Notes: generated by a model not told the origin, from the letters alone. Counted from the stretch's first letter, positions 26,762-36,125 are shown. The stretch: DNA of 64,000 nt from Agrobacterium pusense (GCF_900102105.1 NZ_FNBB01000005.1:1-64000); one strand, 5' to 3'. A program made the numbers and translations.

Positions 26762-27922
26762 ATGCCCGTTATCGAGAAAATTGCCGCCTGGCACGATGAA
26801 ATGACTGCCCTTCGCCGTGATATTCACGGTCATCCGGAAATCGGTTTTGAGGAGATACGAACTTCCGCCATCGTTGCCGACAAGCTGGTGAGCTACGGCA
26901 TCGAGGTGCATCGCGGCATCGGCAAGACCGGCGTTGTCGGCGTTTTGAAGGGGGCTAAGGGGAGGGGGCGTACCATCGGCCTGCGTGCCGACATGGACGC
27001 GCTGCCGATGGAGGAGCGTACCAACCTGCCTTACTCGTCGAAAATCGCGAACCGCTTCCACGGCTGCGGCCATGACGGTCACACGACCATGTTACTTGGT
27101 GCCGCGCGATACCTCGCCGAAACCCGCAATTTTGCCGGCACGGCCGTATTCATTTTTCAGCCCGGCGAAGAAGGCTGCGGAGGGGCTCGCGCCATGCTTG
27201 CAGACGGCCTGTTTGAACGTTTCCCCTGTGACGAGCTCTACGGGTTGCACAATATGCCGAACGAGGAGCCGAACAAGATCGGCATCAAGCCGGGCACCGC
27301 AATGGCCGGCGCTGATTTCTTCGATTTTCACATCAAGGGACGCGGCAGCCACGGTGCGCGTCCCGAAGGGTCGAAGGATCCCGTCATTGTCGCAACTCAC
27401 CTGGTCTCGGCTCTGCAATCGATCGTGTCGCGCAACATTTCTCCACTTCGGTCAGCCGTGGTGTCGGTCACGCAGATTCATGCCGGCTCCGCCTATAATG
27501 TCGTTCCGGAAGAGGCGACAGTCTCCGGCACGGTGCGTTATCTCGACCGCGAGGTGAATGAACAGATCCGTGAGCGTATGCGCACCATCGCAGCCGGCCT
27601 TGCCGCGTCTTTCGAAGTCGAAATTGTAACAGACATTCGCAGTGTTTTCGACGTCCTCATCAATACGGAAGAACTTGTAGAGGGCTTCGCTGATGCCGCC
27701 CGCGACATCGTGGGTGCAGATCTTGTCTATACGAAGGACGAGCCTGTCATGGGCAGCGAGGACTTTGCCGATATGCTCTACAAGGTGCCCGGCGTCTACT
27801 GCACCGTTGGCCATGCCGGATCGGTACAGCTGCACAATCCGGGCTTTGTTCTGGATGACAATATTCTGCCGGTTGGTGCGAGCCTTCTGGCGCGTGTCGT
27901 CGAAAAACGTCTGGCCGCCTGA
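26762..27922 (+). CDS. M20-family amidohydrolase (hippurate/IAA-amino acid hydrolase type)
   Basis: A 386-residue M20D hydrolase that splits N-acyl or aryl amino acid amides. Metal-binding motifs are in order: GLRADMDALPMEE, FHGCGHDGHT (Cys, His, Asp), QPGEEGCGGA (Glu pair), GRGSHGARP (His), and VQLHNPGFVLDD near the end. The dimerisation domain lies between about 185 and 300. ATG 26762 follows AAGGATACAGCA. It is the second hydrolase of the operon. No signal peptide, so it acts in the cytosol on imported substrate. Confidence 0.93.
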   Translation: MPVIEKIAAWHDEMTALRRDIHGHPEIGFEEIRTSAIVADKLVSYGIEVHRGIGKTGVVGVLKGAKGRGRTIGLRADMDALPMEERTNLPYSSKIANRFHGCGHDGHTTMLLGAARYLAETRNFAGTAVFIFQPGEEGCGGARAMLADGLFERFPCDELYGLHNMPNEEPNKIGIKPGTAMAGADFFDFHIKGRGSHGARPEGSKDPVIVATHLVSALQSIVSRNISPLRSAVVSVTQIHAGSAYNVVPEEATVSGTVRYLDREVNEQIRERMRTIAAGLAASFEVEIVTDIRSVFDVLINTEELVEGFADAARDIVGADLVYTKDEPVMGSEDFADMLYKVPGVYCTVGHAGSVQLHNPGFVLDDNILPVGASLLARVVEKRLAA

Positions 27923-28003
27923 CGCCCATGCCCTGCCACAAGATCGGGATTGCTCCCTCCCTTGAGCGCGGGCGTCCCGTCACGATGAAACGAGCCCCCT
28001 ATT

Positions 28004-29134
28004 ATGGATTTCACCAAACTTCCCCTTGATATAGACGCCATGCTGAAGCGTCTCAGGCCCTGGATAGAATGCGAAAGCCCGACATTCGATGCTGCAGCCG
28101 TGGATCGCATGATGGATCTTGCTGCCACCGATTTCGCAACGATCGGTGCCACAATAGAACGAATCCCCGGCCGTATGGGACTTGGCGGCAGCCTGCGTGC
28201 GCGTTTTGGCGACAAGCACGGCACGCCTGGAATTCTCGTCTCCGGTCATCTCGATACGGTTCACCCGGTTGGCACGCTGAAAGAACTCCCGTTTCGTATC
28301 GAGAATACACGTGCCTACGGCCCGGGCATACTCGACATGAAGGGTGGCAATTTTCTGGTACTGGAAGCAATGAGGCAGCTTCTGAACACGGGCATCGGCA
28401 CCCGCCTGCCGGTCACCGTCTTGCTGACCCCCGACGAAGAGATCGGCACACCCTCAACGCGGGACCTGATCGAGGCTGAGGCCCGGCGTAACAAATACGT
28501 GCTGGTTCCCGAACCGGCACGGGAGGAGAACGGCGTGGTCACCGGTCGCTATGCCATCGCCCGCTACAACCTGATGGCCCGTGGCACACCCTCGCATGCC
28601 GGCGTATCGCCGAAATCCGGCCGGTCTGCAATTCGTGAAATGGCCCGCAGGGTAATTGAGATAGATGAAATGAGCGACGACGACTGCACTTTTTCCGTTG
28701 GCGTCATGCATGGCGGGCAATGGGTCAATTGTGTCTCTTCGCTGTGCACGGCCGAGGCACTGTCCATGGCGAAAACCGATGACGATCTCGCGTCCGGTGT
28801 CGCCCGAATGCTTAATTTGTCAGGGGTGGAAAACGAGGTGGAGTTCTCGGTCACCTGCGGCGTCACCAGACCCGTCTGGCCACCGGACCGTCCGGAAACC
28901 ATGGCGCTTTACGAAAAGGCTCGTTTGCTTGCCGACAGTCTTGGGGTTTGCCTTCCCCACGGCAGTTCAGGCGGCGGTTCCGACGGCAATTTTACGGGCG
29001 CGCTCGGCATTGCCACGCTCTGTGGCCTGGGGCTGCGTGGCGCAGGTTATCACACCCTCGAAGAGCACATCGAAATTGACAGCCTGATTGATCGCGGCAG
29101 GCTGATGGCCGGTCTTCTGGCGACGCTGGATTGA
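28004..29134 (+). CDS. M20-family carboxypeptidase-like metallohydrolase
   Basis: A 376-residue M20A/ArgE-CPG2-type enzyme distinct from the preceding M20D protein. Motifs are VSGHLDTVHPVG, ILDMKGGN (bridging Asp), LTPDEEIGTPSTRD (catalytic Glu pair) and YHTLEEHIEID (C-terminal His). ATG 28004 has no clear ribosome site. It lies 81 bases after the preceding gene and 10 before the amidase, so it is part of the same unit. A glutamate- or amino-acid-releasing carboxypeptidase is the usual annotation; its true substrate is not known. Confidence 0.91.
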   Translation: MDFTKLPLDIDAMLKRLRPWIECESPTFDAAAVDRMMDLAATDFATIGATIERIPGRMGLGGSLRARFGDKHGTPGILVSGHLDTVHPVGTLKELPFRIENTRAYGPGILDMKGGNFLVLEAMRQLLNTGIGTRLPVTVLLTPDEEIGTPSTRDLIEAEARRNKYVLVPEPAREENGVVTGRYAIARYNLMARGTPSHAGVSPKSGRSAIREMARRVIEIDEMSDDDCTFSVGVMHGGQWVNCVSSLCTAEALSMAKTDDDLASGVARMLNLSGVENEVEFSVTCGVTRPVWPPDRPETMALYEKARLLADSLGVCLPHGSSGGGSDGNFTGALGIATLCGLGLRGAGYHTLEEHIEIDSLIDRGRLMAGLLATLD

Positions 29135-29144
29135 GGACAGAGTA

Positions 29145-30569
29145 ATGACAGGCGACATCACCCGGCTCTCCGCAGCCGCGCTTTCCAGGGCAATCCACCT
29201 GCGGCAGGTTTCCTGCCTCTCCGTGATGGAAGCCTATCTCGATCGCATCGACAGTCTCAATCCGGCCGTGAATGCGATCGTCTTTCGTCGACCAAGCACA
29301 GAGTTGCTGGAGGAGGCGCGCGCCTGTGACCGGGAACTTGAGGAAGGGCGCTCGCGCGGATGGATGCACGGGTTCCCCCAGGCGGTAAAAGATCTCTCCG
29401 AAGTTCAGGGCCTGCCGTGCTCCTGGGGGTCGCCGCTCTTTGACAATTTTGTTTCCACCGCCGACAGTCTCCATGTGGAACGTGTTCGCGCCACCGGCGC
29501 GATTTTCATTGGCAAGACCAACACGCCCGAATTTGGCCTTGGGTCCCATACGACCAACCCTGTCCATGGCCCAACCCGAAACCCCTATGACAGGACCAGA
29601 AGCGCCGGCGGTTCTTCCGGTGGCGCGGCGGCGGCGCTCGCATGCCGGATGCTGCCGGTCGCAGATGGCTCTGATATGATGGGCTCGCTGCGCAATCCTG
29701 CCGCCTTCAACAACGTTGTCGGCTTCCGGCCGAGTTTTGGGAGGGTTCCAGGCCCAAAAGGGAACGAGCTTTTCCTTGGCCAGCTTGCCACTTCAGGCCC
29801 CATGGGCAAGACGGTGGAGGACGCCGCTTTGCTTCTCGCAACACAGGCAGGTTATGACCGGCGCGACCCGCTATCCCTGGCGGACGAAAGTCTGGCAATC
29901 CGAGGTCCTGCAACGACACAGGGAATGAAAGTCGCCTGGTTTGGTGATTTCGGTGGATATCTTCCCTTTGAGCCCGGGGTTCTGGATGTTGATTGCAAGG
30001 CTCTCGCCGTCCTGGCGAACATGGGCTGCGATATCGATGAACTCGTGCCGGATTTCGAACTGCCGAAGCTCTGGGAAGCGTGGATGATATTGCGCAGTTT
30101 CAGCGTGACTCATGGCCTGCGCGCCTTTTATGACCAGCCCGAAACAAGGTCGCTTCTCAATCGGCAGCAGATGTTCGAATTCGGCATCGCGCTTTCGTGC
30201 AGTGCCGCCGATATCTTTAATGCGTCCGTCGTCCGGACAGCCTGGTACCAGTATCTCTGCAGATTGTTTGAACGGTACGATTTTATTTTGATGCCGAGTG
30301 CACAGGTATTCCCTTTCGATATCGATCTCTCGTGGCCGACCGAAATCGACGGAAAAGCCATGGACACCTATCATCGCTGGATGGAGGTCGTGATCGGTCC
30401 CACGCTGGCTGGACTTCCCGTGGCGGCCGTTCCCGCGGGATTCGGGGTTAACGGGTTGCCGACTGGTATACAGCTGGTGGGACCACCACGCAGTGACCGG
30501 GCAACCCTTGAATTTGCACTGGCGTATGAGCAGTCAGCTGATATCCGGACGGGTGATGCGGTCATGTAA
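29145..30569 (+). CDS. Amidase signature family enzyme
   Basis: A 474-residue amidase. The Lys of the Ser-cisSer-Lys triad is in FPQAVKDLSEV; the Gly/Ser-rich stretch RSAGGSSGGAAAALA supplies the cis-Ser; and the nucleophile Ser is in GSDMMGSLRNPAAFN, a mild variant of the usual GSDxGGSIRxPA. ATG 29145 has GAGGAC upstream. It is the last gene of the importer and hydrolase operon. It hydrolyses a carboxamide to acid and ammonia. With the M81 and two M20 enzymes it points to stepwise breakdown of an amide-rich compound. Confidence 0.92.
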   Translation: MTGDITRLSAAALSRAIHLRQVSCLSVMEAYLDRIDSLNPAVNAIVFRRPSTELLEEARACDRELEEGRSRGWMHGFPQAVKDLSEVQGLPCSWGSPLFDNFVSTADSLHVERVRATGAIFIGKTNTPEFGLGSHTTNPVHGPTRNPYDRTRSAGGSSGGAAAALACRMLPVADGSDMMGSLRNPAAFNNVVGFRPSFGRVPGPKGNELFLGQLATSGPMGKTVEDAALLLATQAGYDRRDPLSLADESLAIRGPATTQGMKVAWFGDFGGYLPFEPGVLDVDCKALAVLANMGCDIDELVPDFELPKLWEAWMILRSFSVTHGLRAFYDQPETRSLLNRQQMFEFGIALSCSAADIFNASVVRTAWYQYLCRLFERYDFILMPSAQVFPFDIDLSWPTEIDGKAMDTYHRWMEVVIGPTLAGLPVAAVPAGFGVNGLPTGIQLVGPPRSDRATLEFALAYEQSADIRTGDAVM

Positions 30570-30819
30570 ACCCCTTTGGCGCTCCGGGGCTTTCTTTGAA
30601 GCGCGAGCCGGTCTGAGACGGATAGCTTATGCGGCTTGTAGCAAGTAATATCGTCTCGTTGGACCGGGTCCTGCGTTCAATTGCAGAGCCATGAGTATGG
30701 TTTCTGTTGCATCCCGGGCTTCCATCTGTTCGCAACAACAAATCTCTGTCATTGCCTGTAGCGGCTGAGGCGCTATCATGGGAATGCTGTGGGGCGCTAA
30801 GCTTTGGGAGGAGCGATAC

Positions 30820-31191
30820 GTGAGACGGATGTGGCCAGATGAATTTGCCTTTCTGCTGGACGATGCGGAAGAGGTCGACTTGCATATTCCACCGGTGGCA
30901 CATGAGGATGGATCGCCGGGAAAAACCATTTCCAGGAAGGCTTTGAAAGTTCGTATCAGCCAGCAGGACTTCGAGAAAATTTGGCCGCTTGCCGAGGCTC
31001 GCTATCGGTTGAACGGCAGGTTTGCGGGCAAGGCCATTACGCTGATCGCCAATAATCCCCATTACCAGAAGTGGCATCCCTCCGATGGCGGCAGTGTCGA
31101 AAGCGTGTCGGATAGCGGTCAAAAATATACCACGCCTTATGTGATCGTGCACTTTCTGCTGGATGATGTCCGCGAGCCTGTCGAGGTTTAG
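30820..31191 (+). CDS. Hypothetical protein, 123 residues
   Basis: A small soluble acidic protein. I chose GTG 30820 because GGGAGGAG lies six bases upstream; ATG 30829 (MWPDEFAFLL) is the next choice. The sequence MWPDEFAFLLDDAEEVDLHIPPV, then LKVRISQQDFEKIWPLAEARY and ITLIANNPHYQKWHP, has no motif that I recognise and no signal or helix. It stands alone between two clusters. No function is proposed. Confidence 0.65.
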   Translation: MRRMWPDEFAFLLDDAEEVDLHIPPVAHEDGSPGKTISRKALKVRISQQDFEKIWPLAEARYRLNGRFAGKAITLIANNPHYQKWHPSDGGSVESVSDSGQKYTTPYVIVHFLLDDVREPVEV

Positions 31192-31338
31192 TTCACAGAG
31201 CCGGCTCTGCCGTCAGGTAGCCCGGCCTTTCATGGCGTCGAGATATTGGCGTTGCGGGAATAGTCTCTCGCTTCAAAGGCTCTCGCATATGATCGAACGA
31301 TCGTTGAAGATTGAGGCAGCCATGGTATGAAAACGGGA

Positions 31339-31359
31339 GACGCGGCCGCTGGCCGCGTC
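31339..31359 (-). terminator. Terminator-like hairpin after the isomerase gene
   Basis: A perfect nine-base stem (GACGCGGCC / GGCCGCGTC) with a three-base loop lies just past the stop at 31368 on the minus strand, followed on that strand by TCCCGTTTTC. Probably the terminator of the 31.4-34.8 kb minus-strand genes. Confidence 0.6.
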
Positions 31360-31367
31360 CTTCGGGT

Positions 31368-32297
31368 TCAGAAGCCGCTTTTTGCAAGAAATGCCCTGCT
31401 GGCTGCCAGATCATCGAGAATGCTGCCAGTATTACGCGGATCGCGTTCCTGTTCGATGGTGATATAGCCGCCATAACCAAGTTCGGTCAGGAGGCTGCGG
31501 ATGGCTGGATAGTCAATCGAGCCGCGGCCGATCGGACACATCACGCCCTTGGCGCAGGCCTCGAAGAAGCGGATGCGCTCCGCCATCACCTCCTGAAAGA
31601 CCGCGGGGTCGATATCCTTGAAATGAATGTAGTCGACGCGATCCCAATAGCGGCGCAACGTGGCGACGGGGTCCATGCCGGAATAGGCCATATGGCCGGT
31701 ATCGAGGCAGAGACCCGCAAGATCTGCGGGAATGTCCTCAACGATCTGCTGCAACTCATCGGCAAACTCGATGTAGCCGCCGGCATGGGGATGTAAGGTG
31801 GCGCGCACGCCATATTTGTCCCGGGCGAGCGTTGCGATGGCCCGGATGTTCTCGACCATGCCCCGCCAGGCGGTTTTATCGAGACGTGGCGCGCGGTCAA
31901 AATGTCCGGCGGCATAATCACGCTCGTCATGGCCCCAGTCCATCACCGTCAGATAGGGCGCGGAAAAACGTTGGCCCGCATGGGTTTCCGGCTTTGGCAG
32001 GCGCGTTATCAGCGCGCAGATCTCCTCAGTCTGGCGTAGCAGATTGTCGCGATTTCCGGGTGAGACCAGATCGTCGAAGATGGTGCCGGCGACGATCTTG
32101 AGGCCTCGTTCATCCAGCGCCTGCGAAACGCGCCTGAGGTCGAGCGGCAGATAACCGTAGGGGCCGAGTTCCAGACCGCCGAAACCGGCTGCTTTCGCTT
32201 CGTCCAGCACCCTTTCCCAATGGGGAAGATGCGGGTTCTTGACGTCGTCGACGCCCCAGCAGCAGGGAGCGGTGGTGATGGTGATCGGGTTGGTCAT
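31368..32297 (-). CDS. Sugar phosphate isomerase/epimerase-like TIM-barrel protein (IolE-like)
   Basis: A 309-residue AP_endonuc_2 (xylose isomerase-like) barrel. The start MTNPITITTAPCCWGVDD resembles inosose dehydratase IolE. Metal-ligand-type segments include TLHPHAGGYIEF, LCLDTGHMAYSGMDP, YIHFKDIDP and ITIEQERDP near the end. ATG 32297 has GAGGAG upstream. It lies 182 bases after the dehydrogenase gene on the same strand. Together with the second barrel at 33734 and the Gfo/Idh protein it suggests catabolism of a polyol or modified sugar; the substrate cannot be read. Confidence 0.86.
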   Translation of the reverse strand: MTNPITITTAPCCWGVDDVKNPHLPHWERVLDEAKAAGFGGLELGPYGYLPLDLRRVSQALDERGLKIVAGTIFDDLVSPGNRDNLLRQTEEICALITRLPKPETHAGQRFSAPYLTVMDWGHDERDYAAGHFDRAPRLDKTAWRGMVENIRAIATLARDKYGVRATLHPHAGGYIEFADELQQIVEDIPADLAGLCLDTGHMAYSGMDPVATLRRYWDRVDYIHFKDIDPAVFQEVMAERIRFFEACAKGVMCPIGRGSIDYPAIRSLLTELGYGGYITIEQERDPRNTGSILDDLAASRAFLAKSGF

Positions 32298-32479
32298 TTG
32301 CTCCTCATGGCGGCAGCGGCATCGGACTGTTCTCTAGCCCGGTGCAACGTCTCAGCGGTTGATGGCAGCCTGCAGGGCAACGATGGAGGGCCGGCTGTCC
32401 GTTTGGTGAATATGGTGAAATCCTCACTTGAAGGCTGACCCAGCCGGAGGAGGATTGATCTGGAATGCCCTTAAATCCA

Positions 32480-33652
32480 TTATGCGAAATCGACCCAGGT
32501 GGCACCGGCATCGGCCGAACGAACGCAGTTTTCCAGCCAGCGAACGCCTTCTGTGCCGGCTGCGATGCCGGGATAGTGATGGGTCTTGAGAAAAGCCCTG
32601 TCACCGCGATTGGCCGCATCGATTGCCTGGGCGATCCAGAGGTAAATGTTCGACCAGCTATCACCGAGACCTTCGGTGTGCAGCGCGCCCATACGATCGA
32701 TAGCAAGGCTCTCCTCTTCCAGATACGGCATGCCGTGATGCAGGATACGCTCCGGCTCGCCCTGAACCTGATAGATCAGCTGATCGGGACGCGAATCTGA
32801 CCATTCAAGCGACGCCCTGGAGCCTATGAAGCGGTAACGCTGCGACCCCATATTGCCGGCATTGACGGAAGAAACCCACAGACGACCGCGTGCGCCATTA
32901 TCATAATGCATGAGAACCGTCGCATGGTCCTCCAGCGGCGCCCGCGTCGGGATGAAGGCCTTCCGGTCGCACAGCAGTCGTTCCACCTTCATGTGCGGCA
33001 GCACGATTTCCGAGAGATAATAGAGATGCGTACCGATATCGCCGAGCACGAAGGTCGGGCCAGCGGTACGGGGATTGGTGCGCCATTTGACGGCCTCGCC
33101 TGCGCCCACATCGTCGCCGGCATTGAAGCCGTGGGTATATTGCAGATCGACGATGCGGATATCGCCCAGCATCCCCTTTTTGACCATGGCCGCCATCTGG
33201 TGCACCAGCGGATGGCCGGTATAGCCATAGGTGACGCCGACGATCAGTCCCTTCTGTTCGGCCAGCCGCGCCACCTCGTCACATTCTGCAACGGTGAAGA
33301 ATAACGGTTTTTCGCAGATGACGTGCAGCCCGGCTTCAAGGCAGGCCTTGGTGATCTCGTAATGGGTAAAGTTGGGGGTGGCGATGGAGACGACGTCGAT
33401 ACCGTCTTTGCGCGCGGTTTCGCCAGCTATCAGTGCCCTGTAATCCGGGTAGCAGCGTTCCGCCGCCACGCCGAGATTGACGCCGAAATCGCGGCCCATT
33501 TCGGCATCGAGGTCGAAGGCACCGGCGACGAGCTGGTAATTGCCATCGCGCAGAGCGCCGGTGCGGTGCTTGTATCCTACCTGTCCCGTGCGGCCGCCGC
33601 CCACCATGGCCCAGCGCAGCGGTCGCGAAATCAGTCTTTCTCCATTGATCAT
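32480..33652 (-). CDS. Gfo/Idh/MocA-family oxidoreductase
   Basis: A 390-residue NAD(P)-dependent sugar or polyol dehydrogenase. The Rossmann start RWAMVGGGRTGQVGYKH has the GxGxxG-like GGGRTG; the EKP motif is in VICEKPLFFTVAEC. The GFO_IDH_MocA_C substrate domain follows with YTHGFNAGDDVG. I chose ATG 33652 because GGAAAG lies about nine bases upstream; an in-frame GTG at 33721 would add 23 non-conserved residues. It stands between two TIM-barrel isomerase genes on the same strand, the usual setting for inositol-like or rare-sugar catabolism. Confidence 0.92.
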   Translation of the reverse strand: MINGERLISRPLRWAMVGGGRTGQVGYKHRTGALRDGNYQLVAGAFDLDAEMGRDFGVNLGVAAERCYPDYRALIAGETARKDGIDVVSIATPNFTHYEITKACLEAGLHVICEKPLFFTVAECDEVARLAEQKGLIVGVTYGYTGHPLVHQMAAMVKKGMLGDIRIVDLQYTHGFNAGDDVGAGEAVKWRTNPRTAGPTFVLGDIGTHLYYLSEIVLPHMKVERLLCDRKAFIPTRAPLEDHATVLMHYDNGARGRLWVSSVNAGNMGSQRYRFIGSRASLEWSDSRPDQLIYQVQGEPERILHHGMPYLEEESLAIDRMGALHTEGLGDSWSNIYLWIAQAIDAANRGDRAFLKTHHYPGIAAGTEGVRWLENCVRSADAGATWVDFA

Positions 33653-33733
33653 GTCGATCGTCTTTCCGTCGGATGTTTCGAATGGCGTAGCCAGAGGCAG
33701 GTTCTGCCTGGGCACCGGCACCGGTTTTTCGCG

Positions 33734-34636
33734 TTATTTCTTGAAATAGAGCTCGATATAGTCCTGCATCTTGGCGCGCATGAACCGGCTCGATTCATCC
33801 GCCCTGTCTTCCCAGGCGAAGACGCAGGAGGTCATGATGCCGTCAAAACCGATTTCAGCGAGCGTGCCGAAGAAGTCGTCCCATGGCACTTCGCCCTGAC
33901 CGATATTCAGGTGCTGGTGCACCCTTGCCTGTGTACCGGGCGGGTTGAGAATGTAGCGGAGCCCAGAACTTGCCCTGTGGTTGAAGGTGTCGCCCACATG
34001 CACATGGGCCAGCACGTCCTTGGCTTCCCGAAGCATCGCCTTGGTGTCGTCGCCGAAATAGAAGGTGTGTGGCGCGCAATAGAGGAATTTGACGTTCCTG
34101 GAGTTGACCGTGCGGATAATATCAAGCGCCGGCTGCAGCGTTTCGCACCAGTCTTCCGGATGCGGCTCGACATGCAGGCTGATGTTCTCGCGCTCGAAGA
34201 TCGGTACCAGCTCTTCCATCGAGCGCCACCATGCATCCTCGCAGGCCTCGATCATCGAACCCGTATGGCAGCAATAACATGAGCCCTTGTCGGGATGCGG
34301 TCCGCGGCCGAACTCCGAGTTCATCGTGTCGACCTCAAGTTCGATTGCGATCTCGATAGCGCGTTTCCAGTGTTTGACCGCTGCCTGCCGCTCGGTTTCA
34401 TCATTGGAGGCCCAGCGATACATTGGCAGCAGCGCGGCGATGCCGACATCGGCGTCTTTCAAAGCCTTCTTGAAGGACCTGATACGTTCGGGAAACACGC
34501 GCGGCGCCTTGAACCATTCGAGGAAATCGGCGCGCGGGCTGAGTTCGATCCAGTCGTAACCGAGCTCCTTAACTTTGGCGGGCAGCTCATCGAGGCTGGT
34601 GAAACGGTGCATGTGGGGGTCGATGGCGATTTTCAT
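33734..34636 (-). CDS. Sugar phosphate isomerase/epimerase-like TIM-barrel protein
   Basis: A 300-residue AP_endonuc_2 barrel. It starts MKIAIDPHMHRF; metal-ligand-type residues appear in NSEFGRGPH, ISLHVEPHPEDW, VLAHVHVGDTFNH and DGIMTSCVFAWED. It is not closely like the barrel at 31368, so the two probably act on different steps. ATG 34636 follows AGAAGGAT. The cluster is divergent from a LacI regulator. Epimerase or isomerase activity is inferred from the fold. Confidence 0.86.
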   Translation of the reverse strand: MKIAIDPHMHRFTSLDELPAKVKELGYDWIELSPRADFLEWFKAPRVFPERIRSFKKALKDADVGIAALLPMYRWASNDETERQAAVKHWKRAIEIAIELEVDTMNSEFGRGPHPDKGSCYCCHTGSMIEACEDAWWRSMEELVPIFERENISLHVEPHPEDWCETLQPALDIIRTVNSRNVKFLYCAPHTFYFGDDTKAMLREAKDVLAHVHVGDTFNHRASSGLRYILNPPGTQARVHQHLNIGQGEVPWDDFFGTLAEIGFDGIMTSCVFAWEDRADESSRFMRAKMQDYIELYFKK

Positions 34637-34651
34637 CGATCTTGATCCTTC

Positions 34652-34753
34652 TTATGTCTCGACTGGATGGCGAGGGCGGATGGCCGCAAAGGCAATGGAC
34701 GCCATCACAAGCGACGCGGTTCGTATCGCGAAAGATTTCCTGAAAAATGCCAT
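34652..34753 (-). CDS. Putative 33-residue small membrane protein
   Basis: A short frame from ATG 34753 to TAA 34652, with an excellent ribosome site GGGGAGGAAGC. It encodes MAFFRKSFAIRTASLVMA followed by SIAFAAIRPRHPVET: a basic start, one short hydrophobic stretch and a basic end. It directly precedes the isomerase gene at 34636 by 15 bases, so it would be the first cistron of that transcript. It could be a real small protein or a leader. No homologue is recognised. Confidence 0.4.
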   Translation of the reverse strand: MAFFRKSFAIRTASLVMASIAFAAIRPRHPVET

Positions 34754-34822
34754 TGCTTCCTCCCCGCCCATCTTCCCGATGGGCCTGAATGACAGGCCGA
34801 TTTATATCTTTCATTTTCGCGG

Positions 34823-34888
34823 AAATGGAATTTATATTTCATTTGGCGTTGCATTTCGTATCATTTCATGTCATTCATCAATGATACG
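34823..34888 (+). promoter_or_regulatory. Candidate LacI-family operators in the divergent promoter region
   Basis: Two inverted repeats lie in an AT-rich stretch just ahead of the lacI-type gene. The first is AAATGGAA ... TTTCATTT (34823-34844, one mismatched pair). The second is a perfect nine-base repeat CGTATCATT (34857-34865) and AATGATACG (34880-34888) with a 14-base spacer. Both are placed to control the regulator and the divergent sugar genes. Confidence 0.55.
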
Positions 34889-34900
34889 ATTGAGGGCGCC

Positions 34901-35941
34901 ATGAATCGACCCACCATTGCCGATCTTGCGAGAGCCGCGGGCGTCAGCATCTCCACTGTCAACCGGCTGCTGCACGGTTCGAGCGCCGTACGTCAGGATA
35001 CGATCGATCAGATTCTCAAGGCGGCGCAGGAGATCGGGTTTTATGGTCTGGGCACCATCAAGGACCGAAGGCGCGAGGCCTTGCCACATTACAGGCTGGG
35101 CTTCCTGCTGCAGCAATCCCACCGGCCGCTTTACCGCCTTTGGGGAGAAGGGATCGTCGCTGCCGCACATCAGAGGCTGGAAAGCGTCATCGAGCCGGAC
35201 GTGGTTTTTGAGGACGATCTTTCACCGGAGGCCGTTTCCGCCAATCTCCTGAAGATGGGGCAGTCCTGCAACGCAATTGCGGTTGTGACTGCCGATCACC
35301 CGCTGGTGAGCCAGGCCATTGATGAGTTGCGGAGCAAAGGTGTTCCCGTGGTGACCTATGTGTCCGATCTGTCAGCGGCGAGCCGGGCGGGTTTTGTCGG
35401 AACCGACAGCTGGAAACGCGGCCGGACGGCCGCTTGGTTCCTCAGTCAGACCGTGAAAGGCGAGGGAGTGGTCGTGCCCCTGATCGGCAGCAACCGTTAT
35501 CAGTGCCAGGATGTTTCAGATGCTAGTTTTCGCTCCTACATGCGCGAGAACACGCCGGAACTGCAGGTAGCGGAAACACTGCTGACCCATGAAGAGCCGG
35601 AAAATGCCTATGCCGTCATTCGGGACATCATTGCTGCCGAACCAGGGCTCAGGGGGATATATGTCAATGGCGGCGGCATATCGGGCGTCTTGCGGGCGCT
35701 CAGGGAGCTGCCTGCGGAGAAACAGCGCGGCATAAAGATCGTCTGCAACGATATCGGCCCGGAAACGCGCAAGGGCTTGAATGAGGGGCTGATTACCGCT
35801 TCGCTGCCACTGCCCCTCGACAGGATGCCGCAACAATTGATCGACGTGATGTTGCGGCGCATCGAGAACGCGGATTCGTCTTCCGTCGAACAGCGGATCG
35901 TACCCTTTGAAATCCTGACGCCGGAAAGCATCTGGACATGA
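34901..35941 (+). CDS. LacI-family transcription regulator
   Basis: A 346-residue regulator. The N-terminal LacI helix-turn-helix (TIADLARAAGVSISTVNRLL) is followed by the hinge region and a periplasmic-binding-like effector domain (Peripla_BP_4 type; HYRLGFLLQQSHRPLY..., GFVGTDSWKRGRTAAWFL). The ATG at 34901 is chosen because it begins the DNA-binding domain; longer in-frame starts fall in the operator region. It is divergent from the isomerase and dehydrogenase genes and most likely represses them until a sugar-type inducer binds. Confidence 0.93.
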   Translation: MNRPTIADLARAAGVSISTVNRLLHGSSAVRQDTIDQILKAAQEIGFYGLGTIKDRRREALPHYRLGFLLQQSHRPLYRLWGEGIVAAAHQRLESVIEPDVVFEDDLSPEAVSANLLKMGQSCNAIAVVTADHPLVSQAIDELRSKGVPVVTYVSDLSAASRAGFVGTDSWKRGRTAAWFLSQTVKGEGVVVPLIGSNRYQCQDVSDASFRSYMRENTPELQVAETLLTHEEPENAYAVIRDIIAAEPGLRGIYVNGGGISGVLRALRELPAEKQRGIKIVCNDIGPETRKGLNEGLITASLPLPLDRMPQQLIDVMLRRIENADSSSVEQRIVPFEILTPESIWT

Positions 35942-36125
35942 TCGCAGGGTGACGGGAATTCAAAATCCCCGAACCGCGTGAAATTACCGATTGGAAAAGC
36001 CACTCCACACAAAGACCGGTGGTGCGCGCGCCTGTTACGATAAGTGGTGAAGAATGGCAGCGGTTGGTGGCACGGTGCGAGAACGCGGACGCTTTTCGTA
36101 GTCGGCTTTTTATGGGCAACCATGC

